This document shows positions 1 through 8,451 of a DNA stretch of 64,000 bases, in pieces (positions within the stretch are counted from its first letter, which is position 1; each line of letters starts with the position of its first letter). The notes under the pieces are model-generated. The model searched no databases, was not told where the DNA came from, and was given only the letters and a program-made list of their open reading frames with translations. Position numbers and translations under genes: made by a program. Source of the stretch: DSOI01 sp041394885 (GTDB taxonomy: Bacteria; Acidobacteriota; Terriglobia; Bryobacterales; Bryobacteraceae); contig JAWKHI010000004.1 in assembly GCA_041394885.1 (NCBI GenBank), positions 62,001-126,000 of the forward strand, in the 5' to 3' direction.

Positions 1-1226
1 AGGGATCGCTCGCCAGGAACACCGCGTTGGACTCGGGCACCAGAATCGGATAGTCGAACAGCTTCCCGATCGGCATGTCAATCAGTCCCGACTCCGAAGT
101 GGCGAACATCTGTTCGCCGTCCGAGGTGACTAGCACCTTACCGAGAACGCTCTCCGGCATGCGCAGCCCCAGTCTCGCCATCAGATTCTTTTGGCTCATC
201 ACGATGAGGGCTTCCGAGAGCGGCCGGCTGTTTACGGCTCCGGTCTGCACGTTGAAGGCGCCGTAGATGGTGTTGCCGTCGGCGGAAAACGCGCTGCCGC
301 CGAAATTGTTTTGCACGTTGATATTGGGATTCAGCGTCTGGTTGGCGTTCCCCTGCGCCACCACGAACGGGTAGTTGGCCGTGTTCACCTGCGCAATCAC
401 GTTGAGCGTGCCGGTGTCGTAGAGAGTCGAACCCGCCATGAACCTGGAGCCGTCGGGCGAAATCGCCAGCACGGTGGATTGCCCGGTCACCGTCCGATTC
501 CGCAGCACCGTGGCCGACGCCGATTCGTAGACGAACAGCGTCGTCTGGGCGTTGTTGGCCCTTTGATTGATCGCCACCATTCCGATGATGAACTGGCCAT
601 CGGGAGTCCGCAGCAGCCGGCCCGGAAACGCCGTCGACGGCCGCCCGACGAAAATCGCCGGCAAGGGCTGCGGTGTGTTGATGGGGGGCGGCGCAGCCAC
701 CGGCGTCAATTGCGACCCGTTGTCGAGTGTCCGGTCAAACAGCAGCAGTGTGTTCAGCGCGTTGTTGGCGCCGGAACCTTGGGTGGTGATCAACACCCGC
801 CCGTCGAACCCGACTTCCACGCCTTCGGGTTTCGCAGGCAGGCTGACTGTCTGCACCACGCGGTCTCCATTCAGATCGATCACGCTCAACGATCCCGCCG
901 ATACGTTGGTGACATACAGAAAATTCCCATCCATCGACATCGCCGCCGACGAAGGGAAACTGCCCACCTCGATGGACCCGCTCACCTGCCCGGTGACGTA
1001 GTTGTACACCGCGACCCGGTTGGCGCCCGGAGCTTACCGCGTAGATCCGCTGCCTCTGCTCATCGAGAATCAGGTCGCTCGGCTGGCCTCCCAGGGAGAC
1101 AACCTTGCCGAACTTGGCCCCGGGGATAGTTTGCAGTTGGACGCCAGCCTGCCCCCAAAGCGCCCCGCTTCCGGCCAATATTATGGCCGAAATATTAAGA
1201 AATATTTTCCAATTGGAGATAGACAT
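1..1226 (-). CDS. Secreted YVTN beta-propeller protein, paralogue 1 (partial, frameshifted)
   Basis: The ATG at 1226 opens a signal peptide (MSISNWKIFLNISAIILAG) followed by a propeller that matches its neighbour at 3237-5135 almost residue for residue (TIPGAKFGKVVSLGGQPSDL, then IYAVSSG). The gene runs off the left edge, so its C-terminus is unseen. At about 1029-1030 the plus strand reads gcgcccGGagctt where the paralogue has gcgcccGagctt. The extra base throws the frame by +1, and the homologous sequence (SGANRVAVYNY and onward) continues in another frame to position 1. A sequencing indel or a decayed copy are both possible. The role is unknown; such proteins are exported and usually thought to bind surface partners. 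Confidence 0.7.
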
Positions 1227-1347
1227 GTCCCTATCAATGCAAAACCGGTCCGTGCGCCGGTGTTTCGCCCCCAACCCGATCCTTGACTGAACTTAACACT
1301 GAGGCGAGACAAACCCGCCGCCGGAGCCACCTATCTTGGGACGGCGG

Positions 1348-2157
1348 ATGAATCCAGGGTTTCACTACGATGCAGTTCTCAAGGACCTGTTCCAGCAGGA
1401 CCGCCCCACTCTGCTCACCGAACTGATTGGCGTCCGGCGGCCACGTTCCTTCCTCAATTCCGAGTTCGCCGTGGTGGAAAAGCGGATCGCCGATCTGCTC
1501 CTGCTGCTGGACGACGAAACCATTCTTCACCTCGACTTCCAGAGCACCAACCACCCCGGGATGGCCCACCGCGAAGGCATCTACGCCTTGATGGCGTCGG
1601 AGAAATACGGCGGGCGCCGAGTGGAGCAAATTGTGATCTATATGGGCAAGGCCAGGATGCGGATGCCGGATCGGCTCGATATCGGCGTGGTGCGCACCGC
1701 GTACCGTTTGATCGACATTCGAGAACTCGATGCCGAAGTCCTGCTCAACAGCGGCAACGCGGCTGACTACGCCCTGGCCATGCTCGCACGCGGCGGCGTC
1801 AAGCGCTTGCGGGAAATCATCGCCCGCGCCAACAAGCTGCCCGAACCCAGGCGAGCGCGTGTGTTGACTCAGATGGCCGTGCTTTCCGGTTTGCGCGGCG
1901 CATCGGAACTGTTGATAATGGAGTTCAAGAGCATGGGAATCAGCGTCGAGATTCGAGAGAACGCGTTCCTGAGGAACGCCTATGAGTCGGGCGAGGCCAA
2001 GGGGATGTCCACGCTCCTGTTGGACCAGCTCGAGGCGAAATTCGCACCGCTTCCCCAGTGGGCAGTCGACCGCGTCTCGCAAGCAGCCCCGGATCAGATT
2101 CGGCGTTGGGGCCGCCGGGCTCTGACAGAATCAACGCTCGAAGACGTCCTGGGCTGA
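1348..2157 (+). CDS. Rpn family PD-(D/E)XK nuclease / putative transposase with DUF4351-like tail
   Basis: This 269-residue protein starts NPGFHYDAVLKDLF. It carries the family core EKRIADL (Asp49), then ILHLDFQS (Asp63, Gln65), which corresponds to the D-x(n)-E/D-x-Q active site of recombination-promoting nuclease (Rpn) and related transposase-like proteins. The C-terminal segment LLLDQLEAKFAPLPQWAVDR resembles DUF4351, common at the end of this family. I chose the ATG at 1348 over a TTG at 1336. It lies between two duplicated YVTN genes and converges on the second with a 3-base gap. Family members promote RecA-independent recombination in E. coli; that role here is inference. Confidence 0.75.
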   Translation: MNPGFHYDAVLKDLFQQDRPTLLTELIGVRRPRSFLNSEFAVVEKRIADLLLLLDDETILHLDFQSTNHPGMAHREGIYALMASEKYGGRRVEQIVIYMGKARMRMPDRLDIGVVRTAYRLIDIRELDAEVLLNSGNAADYALAMLARGGVKRLREIIARANKLPEPRRARVLTQMAVLSGLRGASELLIMEFKSMGISVEIRENAFLRNAYESGEAKGMSTLLLDQLEAKFAPLPQWAVDRVSQAAPDQIRRWGRRALTESTLEDVLG

Positions 2158-2160
2158 TCC

Positions 2161-3264
2161 CTACTGAGCCGGGCGGACCGTCACGACCACTGGATCGCTC
2201 TTAGTCGCCTCCGACAATCCCCGCACCTGGACCACATACTGCCCTGGCCGCAAATCATCGGGGATCTGGGCGGTGATCTGCGTCGGCGAGGTCTGCAGGA
2301 GCTTCAACGGAACGTCGCTCATCGTCACGCAGCTTCCGCCGAGAACCGTCGGCAGGGGCACCTGATCCGCGGTCGCGATCACGCCGAGGTTGTCACCGGA
2401 AATCGTAACGAACGCGCCCGGGCCGAATGTCGTTGACCCTGTGTTGGCGTTCAGCACGCCCCGGCTTCCCCGCGAAATTTCCGGACGCGCGGCCGCGCCA
2501 TGCACCGCCAAGGGAATTACCGTCAACCCGGAGATCGAAATCAGGTACGCGGTGCCCTTGGAATCCACCACCATCTGCCGGGCCGCCACCTGGATCCGCT
2601 GGGTCCGAAGCGCGACGCGCGGGGGGTTCTCCGGTGCAATCGCCACCACGGACTCCGCCCCGGTCTCCACGTCGACCATCTCGATGGTGGGACGCCCGTC
2701 ATCGCGGGTGGCCGCCGTCAGATTCTGCCGCACTGGCAACGTCATACGGACCAATTGCCGGTCCGACATGGCATAGACCTGGGCGACGTGGCGGGTGCCC
2801 GTGCTGACCGTCGTCTGCGTGGGAGGAAGCCCCGGCCTCGCCGGAGGCCCGAACTGGATGGCGCCAGGACGCTCGGCGCCGCCCACCACCGCGAGCGATG
2901 GGCTCAGGATCAACCCGTTGACGGCGAAATAGGAACCTCCCGGGGCGCCGGCCGCAGGGCCATAATAGCTCTGGATGGGATTGCGGGCGATGGTCCGCCC
3001 GACGGTGAACGAGTCAGCCAGGGCGTCATAGAGGAACGCATTGCCGTTGCCGGCCAGGGCCACCAGATACTCCCCGCCGGGCGTCTGCGCGAACGAGTAT
3101 TGCGCCGGCGTCGGCAGTGTGGTGGTGGTCGGATTCGCCGGGTTGATGATCGGGCTCGCCGGCCGCGGCGACGCCTCGTCGCCGATTACCCGCCACAGCC
3201 CACCGTTGGACATGATGAATTGCAGACCCGTCAGACTCATCCCGAGCGCCACGGGACGAACCAC
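2161..3264 (-). CDS. C-terminal part of YVTN propeller protein with Solibacter-type C-terminal domain
   Basis: This frame continues the gene at 3237-5135. It begins VVRPVALGMSLTGLQF, giving the end of the propeller, and finishes with a domain of about 100 residues (GVLNANTGSTTFGPGAFVTI ... VVVTVRPAQ) of the TIGR03437 type, typical of Solibacter and its relatives. It has no signal peptide or convincing ribosome site of its own, and it overlaps the upstream frame by 28 bases. It is therefore best read as one protein of about 991 residues made through a -1 frame change at 3273-3279, or as one gene with a missing base. The domain's role is not known; it is usually at the end of large secreted proteins. 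Confidence 0.75.
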   Translation of the reverse strand: MVRPVALGMSLTGLQFIMSNGGLWRVIGDEASPRPASPIINPANPTTTTLPTPAQYSFAQTPGGEYLVALAGNGNAFLYDALADSFTVGRTIARNPIQSYYGPAAGAPGGSYFAVNGLILSPSLAVVGGAERPGAIQFGPPARPGLPPTQTTVSTGTRHVAQVYAMSDRQLVRMTLPVRQNLTAATRDDGRPTIEMVDVETGAESVVAIAPENPPRVALRTQRIQVAARQMVVDSKGTAYLISISGLTVIPLAVHGAAARPEISRGSRGVLNANTGSTTFGPGAFVTISGDNLGVIATADQVPLPTVLGGSCVTMSDVPLKLLQTSPTQITAQIPDDLRPGQYVVQVRGLSEATKSDPVVVTVRPAQ

Positions 3265-5135
3265 GTTCTGGTTCCCGGGCCGGGGATCGGCGGAAACTGA
3301 ATCTCAGACACCACCCGACGGGTATCCAGATCCACGATGCTGATGGACTCACCGCCGCTGTTGCCGACATAGAGCGTGCTCCCGTCGAGCGACATCGCCA
3401 TCGAGCGGGGCAGTTGTCCGACCTCGATCGGATCGATCAGCCTCTGCCGCCGGATGTCGAACACCTCCAGCCGGTTGTAGCCGGCGTTGGAGATGTAGAC
3501 CCGCTGACGCTTCTCATCGAGCACCAGCTCATGCAGGCCTTCGTTGGTGTTCAAGCTGCTCTCGATCGGGTACACGATGCCGCGCTGATCGTCCTGGCGG
3601 AAGTTCATGTAGACCTGTACGCGGTTGGGGAAGTTCACCGCCTCGGCCGAGTTCAGCGTCACCGGTACACCGATCCCGTTGTTGCCGAACGCGGCGCCGG
3701 TTCCCGTATAAACGTTGGTGCCGGGCTGCCGAACGACGTTGGTACGGCCTGGTTCCATCACGAAGCGCACCGTCGTCGGCACTACGCCGGTTTCGATCTC
3801 GGTCACCAGCGCCGTCGTCGCCGCCGGCACCGTCATCGTCAGCCGGCCGGTCCCGATGTTGTTGATCTTCAGTTCCGCGCGCGCAATGCCGCGGTTGCAC
3901 GGATCGTTGGCGAGAAACACGGCGTTCGATTCCGGCATCAGGATCGGATACTCGAACATGCGTCCGATCGGCAAGTCAATCAATCCCGATTCCGACGTCG
4001 CAAACGCCTGCTCTCCGTCCCCCGTCACCAGAATCTTGCCCAGGATGCTCTCGGGCATGCGCAGCCCTAAGCGCACCGACAGGTTCTTCGCGTTGGCAAC
4101 CACCAGCGCCTCCGACAGAGGACGCGAATTCACCGCGCCTGCCTGGACGTTGAACGCCGCGTACAGCGTCTTACCGTCGGGCCCGAACGCGCTACCTCCG
4201 AAATTATTCTGAATGTTGATGTTCGGGTTGAACGTCTGGTTCGGATTGTTACCCTGCGCCACGACGAACGGATAATTGGCGGTGTTCATCTGCCCGATCA
4301 CGTTGAGAGAACCGATATCGTACAGGGTGGACCCGGCCATGAATCGCGTCCCATCGGGCGACACCGACAGCACCGTCGACTGGCCCGTCACCGTGCGGTT
4401 GCGCAGCACAGTCCCCGAGGCCGACTCGTATACGAATAGCGTAGTTTGCGCGTTGTTGGCCCGTTGGTTGATGGCCACCATCCCCACGATGAACTGGCCG
4501 TCCGGTGTCCGCATGAGCCGCCCCGGAAAAGCCGTCGAGGGCCGTCCGATGAACACCGCCGGCAGCGGCTGCGGCGTATTGATCGGCGGCGGCGAGGCCA
4601 CCGGCGTCAACTGCGCTCCGCCGTCGAGCGTCGGATCGTAGAGCAGCAGCGTGTTCAGCGCGTTATTGGCCCCCGAGCCCTGCGTCGTGATCAGCACCCG
4701 GCCGTCGAAGCCCACTTCAATTCCTTCCGGTTTGGCCGGAAGACTCACCGTCCGCATCACTCTGTCCCCGTCCAGATCGATCACGCTGACCGACCCCGCC
4801 GACACGTTCGTCACGTAGAGAAACCGCCCGTCCATCGACATCGCCGCCGACGATGGAAAGCTTCCCACCTCGATCGAGCCTGTCACCTGGCCCCCGTCGT
4901 AGTTGTAGATCCAGACCCGGTTGGCGCCCGAGCTTACGGCGTAAATCCTCTTCCGCGATTCGTCCAGGATCAGATCGCTCGGTTGCCCGCCCAAGGACAC
5001 AGCTTTGCCGAACTTCGCTCCAGGGATCGTGGAAAACTGAGCGCCACCGCCTCCTCCCTGCCCCAGCAGCATCGGCGTCACGGCCAGAAGCCCAAGCACG
5101 AGCGGACCCATAAGCTTAAACATACTTAATCTCAT
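3237..5135 (-). CDS. Secreted YVTN beta-propeller protein, paralogue 2 (5' part)
   Basis: The signal peptide (MRLSMFKLMGPLVLGLLAVT, then PMLLGQ) is followed by YVTN/cytochrome-D1-like propeller repeats such as MDGRFLYVTNVSAGSVSVID and, near the end, LDGSTLYVGNSGGESISIVD. The frame stops at 3237 just after IQFPPIPGPG, while the homologous sequence goes on in the -1 frame. I chose the start at 5135 (or 5123) because a likely promoter at 5184-5212 would start transcription near 5177, downstream of the far ATG at 5204. The protein is probably exported. It is a tandem duplicate of the gene at the left edge and diverges from the Tad locus. Confidence 0.75.
   Translation of the reverse strand: MRLSMFKLMGPLVLGLLAVTPMLLGQGGGGGAQFSTIPGAKFGKAVSLGGQPSDLILDESRKRIYAVSSGANRVWIYNYDGGQVTGSIEVGSFPSSAAMSMDGRFLYVTNVSAGSVSVIDLDGDRVMRTVSLPAKPEGIEVGFDGRVLITTQGSGANNALNTLLLYDPTLDGGAQLTPVASPPPINTPQPLPAVFIGRPSTAFPGRLMRTPDGQFIVGMVAINQRANNAQTTLFVYESASGTVLRNRTVTGQSTVLSVSPDGTRFMAGSTLYDIGSLNVIGQMNTANYPFVVAQGNNPNQTFNPNINIQNNFGGSAFGPDGKTLYAAFNVQAGAVNSRPLSEALVVANAKNLSVRLGLRMPESILGKILVTGDGEQAFATSESGLIDLPIGRMFEYPILMPESNAVFLANDPCNRGIARAELKINNIGTGRLTMTVPAATTALVTEIETGVVPTTVRFVMEPGRTNVVRQPGTNVYTGTGAAFGNNGIGVPVTLNSAEAVNFPNRVQVYMNFRQDDQRGIVYPIESSLNTNEGLHELVLDEKRQRVYISNAGYNRLEVFDIRRQRLIDPIEVGQLPRSMAMSLDGSTLYVGNSGGESISIVDLDTRRVVSEIQFPPIPGPGTRTWFVPWRSG
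3273..3279 (-). other. Candidate -1 ribosomal slippery heptamer C_CCG_GGA
   Basis: On the minus strand the zero-frame codons are GGC CCG GGA ACC. The seven bases C-CCG-GGA fit the X_XXY_YYZ pattern exactly and sit where the 655-codon frame must join the downstream frame (next -1 codon AAC, then CAG AAC GTG). Slippage would give PIPGPGNQNVVRPV, which reads naturally. A lost C in the CCCC run just upstream would explain the same thing. Confidence 0.35.
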
Positions 5136-5183
5136 TTGCGGCAGGTTTGGTAACTCTGTTAATCTAGAACCCGATCTCAGCCT

Positions 5184-5212
5184 AGTATGTTTCGTTTTCT
5201 TCATAACCGCAA
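5184..5212 (-). promoter_or_regulatory. Candidate sigma-70 promoter for YVTN gene 2
   Basis: The minus strand reads TTGCGG, 17 bases, CATACT. The predicted start near 5177 leaves a leader of about 40 bases before the ATG at 5135 and excludes the ATG at 5204. Confidence 0.35.
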
Positions 5213-5242
5213 GTCCTCGCCCCCGGCAAAACGCAACACTCC

Positions 5243-5620
5243 ATGAGCACCCGGGTTGATTCTTCTGCAGGGCAGAACTTGCTGGTTCGCAATGTCACAC
5301 GGCAAACAATTCTTTGCGATCGTGGTTTGGTCGCCGACTCGAGCGAAAAGCGGCGCACAGGCTTGCTGCGCCACCAGAGCCTTCCGGAAGGCGAGGCCCT
5401 GTGGATCGTGCCCTGTGAAGGAGTTCACACCTTCGGCATGAACTTCGCCATTGACGTTGTCTACCTGAGCAAGAAGAAGGTCGTACTCAAACTCCGGCCG
5501 AACATGGTTCGCCGCCGCATGTCGTTTTGCCTGCGCGCGCATTCGGTACTCGAATTACCCGCGGGCATGATCGCCAAGACCCAGACCGCGGTTGGCGATC
5601 AACTCGAGTTCATCCGATGA
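5243..5620 (+). CDS. DUF192 family protein
   Basis: This 125-residue protein has the DUF192 landmarks: a first strand with FxNxT-like LLVRNVTRQT, the loop KRRTGLLRHQSLPEGEALW, and the core GVHTFGMNFAIDVVYLSKKK, ending VLELPAGMIAK. It has no signal peptide. DUF192 proteins are small beta-rich proteins of unknown biochemical role that often sit next to pilus or secretion genes. Here it is the first gene of the Tad locus: its stop overlaps the start of the next gene (ATGA), so the two are translationally coupled. The gene diverges from the YVTN gene. Confidence 0.85.
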   Translation: MSTRVDSSAGQNLLVRNVTRQTILCDRGLVADSSEKRRTGLLRHQSLPEGEALWIVPCEGVHTFGMNFAIDVVYLSKKKVVLKLRPNMVRRRMSFCLRAHSVLELPAGMIAKTQTAVGDQLEFIR

Positions 5621-6588
5621 CACTGCTGCGTCTGTGCCCCGCCCATGCTGCCGCCGTTCTGGTGCTCACCACCGTGCTGGCCGCATCGTGCTCGTTTCAC
5701 CTTTCCAGGCTTCGCCCGGCCAAGCGGCGCCAGCCGATGGATCCGCAGTCGATTACCGCGCAGACGGCCGTCGCTCGCGCCACCCGGCGTCAGGTGCGCA
5801 ATGCGGTCGATGCCGGCGAAGGCGACTATCTCGCCCGTCAGTTGCGGGCCCGTCTCGCCGCGGACCCCGCCGACCTCGACGCCCGGCTCGAACTGGCCAG
5901 CCACTATGAGGCCGCGGGCTTCCCGGATCTCGCGCTCGAGCATTTCCGTCTGGCCGCCGATCGCTTCCCGCAAGACGAGCAAGTGGCCATCCGTCTCGCC
6001 CGTTCGCTCCGCTCGCAGGGCTTTGCCGCAGACGGAGCGCGATCGCTGGGCCGGTTCCTGGAGGCCAATCCGGACGCCTCATTCACGGCATGGTCCTGGG
6101 CCGGGATTCTTCACGATGAGGCCGGCCTTCTCATTGACGGCGAGGAATTTCATCGCCAGGCCACCTATCGCGCTCCAACCGCCTACGCCTTCCTCCACAA
6201 CAATCTCGGCCAGAATCTGCAGCACCAGAACCGGCCCGCGGACGCCGCCGCCGAGTTCCGGCGCGCACTGCGCCTGGAGCCGCGGTCGGAAATCGCGCGC
6301 AACAACCTCGCCATCGCCCTTTCGAGCGATCTTCGCGAAGCGCTTCTTCACATGCAGTCGGTGGCCGATCCCACCACCGCGCACAACAACCTCGCCGCCG
6401 TACTGATCGAACAGGGCCGGTACCGGGAGGCTCGCGTTGAACTGAATCTCGCGCTAGGATATCAGCCAGGGAATGCCGCTGCGCTTCGCAACCTCGCTAT
6501 TCTTTCCGAACTGGACGGCCTCCCGGCCGTGTTCAAATCCAAACAGCGGGCATCCCGCAACAAAGGCATCTCGCAAAACAGGAGATAA
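5617..6588 (+). CDS. TPR-repeat protein with N-terminal export signal
   Basis: The 323-residue protein starts at the ATG that overlaps the DUF192 stop. MTLLRLCPAHAAAVLVLTTV followed by LAASC is an export signal with a weak lipobox, so it may be a lipoprotein. After that come about five TPR-like helical pairs, for example YEAAGFPDLALEHFRLAADR, LGRFLEANPD and AAAEFRRALRLEPRSEIARN. It sits immediately before the pilin gene, in the position where Tad loci often carry an assembly TPR protein. It probably helps pilus assembly in the periplasm or on a membrane; that is inference from position. Confidence 0.75.
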   Translation: MTLLRLCPAHAAAVLVLTTVLAASCSFHLSRLRPAKRRQPMDPQSITAQTAVARATRRQVRNAVDAGEGDYLARQLRARLAADPADLDARLELASHYEAAGFPDLALEHFRLAADRFPQDEQVAIRLARSLRSQGFAADGARSLGRFLEANPDASFTAWSWAGILHDEAGLLIDGEEFHRQATYRAPTAYAFLHNNLGQNLQHQNRPADAAAEFRRALRLEPRSEIARNNLAIALSSDLREALLHMQSVADPTTAHNNLAAVLIEQGRYREARVELNLALGYQPGNAAALRNLAILSELDGLPAVFKSKQRASRNKGISQNRR

Positions 6589-6592
6589 TCTC

Positions 6593-6778
6593 ATGAAAAA
6601 CCTCTTCGTTCAACTCTGGAAGCAGGAACAAGGGCAGGACCTCGTCGAGTACGCGCTCATCGTCGCCGCCGTCGGCCTCGCTCTCATCGTCACCGTCAAC
6701 CAGCTCTCCCAGGCCGTGGTGAGCCTCTATTCGAGCATCACGGAAGGCCTGGCCAGCATCGGAGCCGCCGGCCAATAG
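6593..6778 (+). CDS. flp: Flp-type pilin (major Tad pilus subunit)
   Basis: This is a 61-residue prepilin. The charged leader MKNLFVQLWKQEQG is followed by the cleavage motif G-QDLVEYAL, with Glu at mature position 5 and Tyr at 6, the Flp hallmark, then a hydrophobic helix (IVAAVGLALIVTVNQL). Cleavage after Gly14 would leave a 47-residue pilin. The start is fixed by an AGGAG site just upstream (agg agataatctc ATG). Only one flp copy is present in the window. The prepilin peptidase that should process it is encoded at 19014-19817 on the other strand. Confidence 0.93.
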   Translation: MKNLFVQLWKQEQGQDLVEYALIVAAVGLALIVTVNQLSQAVVSLYSSITEGLASIGAAGQ

Positions 6779-6784
6779 CAGCCA

Positions 6785-8353
6785 GTGAAGCCTGGGCAAG
6801 TGGACTTGGGAACGGCGCCCGGCCCGTGGTTGCCTCCTACTCCGCCTGCCCGCACGAGCCAGCTGCGCCGCCACCTCCGCCGCTGGCTGGCGCCTGATCT
6901 CGCCCTCGCCGCGGCCGCTATCACATTCCTCTACGCTCTACTCCTGTTCGACGGGCCCTCCAAACTCTTTCGCGACTCCGACACCGGCTGGCATATCCGC
7001 ACCGGGGAACTCATTCTCACCACCCATCGCCTGCCCCACGCCGACCCCTATTCCTTCACGAAGCCGGGTGCCCCCTGGTTCGCCTGGGAGTGGCTCTCGG
7101 ACGTGCTCATGGGGGCGGTCCATCAAGGCGCCGGACCTGCCGGTGTCGTGCTGCTGTACCTGTGCGCCATCGCACTGTGCACCTGGCTGTGGTTCCGCCT
7201 CACCTGGATTCTCGAGGGGGACTTCCTCCTCGCCTGCCTGCTCGCTTCCCCCATGCTCTCCACCGTCAATCTGCACTGGCTGGCAAGACCGCACGTGTTG
7301 AGTTGGGTCTTCCTGCTCGCCTGGATCGGGACACTCGAACGCGCGCCGGTCCGGTTCCGCATTGGGCACGCCGCAGCCATCGCATGCGTCTCCACCGTTT
7401 GGACGAACGTGCATGCCAGCTTTTTCCTCTTACCCGCGTTGGCCTTGCTCTACGGCGTCTGCTTTGCGGCAACCGGCCAAAGGCCCGCCCGGTGGTTCTT
7501 CCTCGCCGCCGCCGCCGGCGCAGCCGGGTCACTGTGCAATCCCTACGGACTTCAACTCCACCGCCACCTCGCGGCCTATCTATCCAACGGGGCCTTGCTT
7601 GCTCGAATCGGAGAATTTCAGACCTTCAACTTCCACTCAGAAGGATCACTGCAGATCCTGCTAACGGTCGCCCTATGCGCCATCGGCGGGACGCTCGCCC
7701 TTACGCAACGGCGCTTGCACCACTTCCTGCTGCTCTACGGATTCCTGTTCCTCGCTCTGCGCTCAGCCCGCGCACTCCCCGTCCTCGCGCTGCTACTCCC
7801 GTTCGCCAACCGCTCCATCCGCGACGCCCTCGCGGAACTTCCGGCCGTCACCCCCGCTCTGCGCTATTCCGCCAACCTGCGCCGTCTCGAACTCGGGTTC
7901 CGTGGATGGTTCTGGGCGCCGCTGATTGTGGGTGTCGCCTTTGTCGTTCTCCAAGCCCCCACCGTGCGCGCCCGCACGGGATTTCCGCGGGATCAGTTCC
8001 CGGTGCAAGCCGCCGCGCGCCTGGATGAGCTCGTTCCCGCCGAGGCCCGTATCCTGGCGCCGGACAAATTCGGCGGCTACCTGATCTACCGGTTCGAGGG
8101 CCGGCGAAAGGTCTTTTTCGACGGCCGCAGCGACTTTTACGGTCTCGATTTTCTCAACAGCTACATCGATATGGTGCAGGTTCGCCCCGGCTGGGAGCGG
8201 CTGGTTTCCTCCTACCGCCCCACGCATGCTCTTCTTCCCGTAAACTATTCTCTGGTCTCCGTGCTTCCCGGACTGGGGTGGCGCGAACTTTACCGGGATT
8301 CCACCGCGGTGCTGCTGGCCGCCCCCGGATCTGGGATTTCAGGGGGTTACTGA
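6785..8353 (+). CDS. GT-C-like polytopic membrane protein (putative glycosyltransferase)
   Basis: This 522-residue protein has about ten to twelve hydrophobic segments. After the first membrane span comes a polar loop KLFRDSDTGWHIRTGELIL and then LPHADPYSFTKPG. An acidic motif in the first outside loop is where GT-C enzymes hold the metal and lipid-phosphate sugar. The C-terminal part is soluble (LVPAEARILAPDKFGGYLIY, FFDGRSDFYG). It starts with GTG six bases after flp and precedes cpaB, so it is inside the Tad operon. A role in modifying the pilin is attractive but is inference; no named family is certain. Confidence 0.55.
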   Translation: MKPGQVDLGTAPGPWLPPTPPARTSQLRRHLRRWLAPDLALAAAAITFLYALLLFDGPSKLFRDSDTGWHIRTGELILTTHRLPHADPYSFTKPGAPWFAWEWLSDVLMGAVHQGAGPAGVVLLYLCAIALCTWLWFRLTWILEGDFLLACLLASPMLSTVNLHWLARPHVLSWVFLLAWIGTLERAPVRFRIGHAAAIACVSTVWTNVHASFFLLPALALLYGVCFAATGQRPARWFFLAAAAGAAGSLCNPYGLQLHRHLAAYLSNGALLARIGEFQTFNFHSEGSLQILLTVALCAIGGTLALTQRRLHHFLLLYGFLFLALRSARALPVLALLLPFANRSIRDALAELPAVTPALRYSANLRRLELGFRGWFWAPLIVGVAFVVLQAPTVRARTGFPRDQFPVQAAARLDELVPAEARILAPDKFGGYLIYRFEGRRKVFFDGRSDFYGLDFLNSYIDMVQVRPGWERLVSSYRPTHALLPVNYSLVSVLPGLGWRELYRDSTAVLLAAPGSGISGGY

Positions 8354-8451
8354 ATGCACATGCGTAACTTGGGACCTGTTTCTGGGTTCTTAACGTTTGG
8401 TTGCTCTACAGGGTCGCGCTTGCGTCTCCGCCACTGAGGGTTTCTTCGTCC

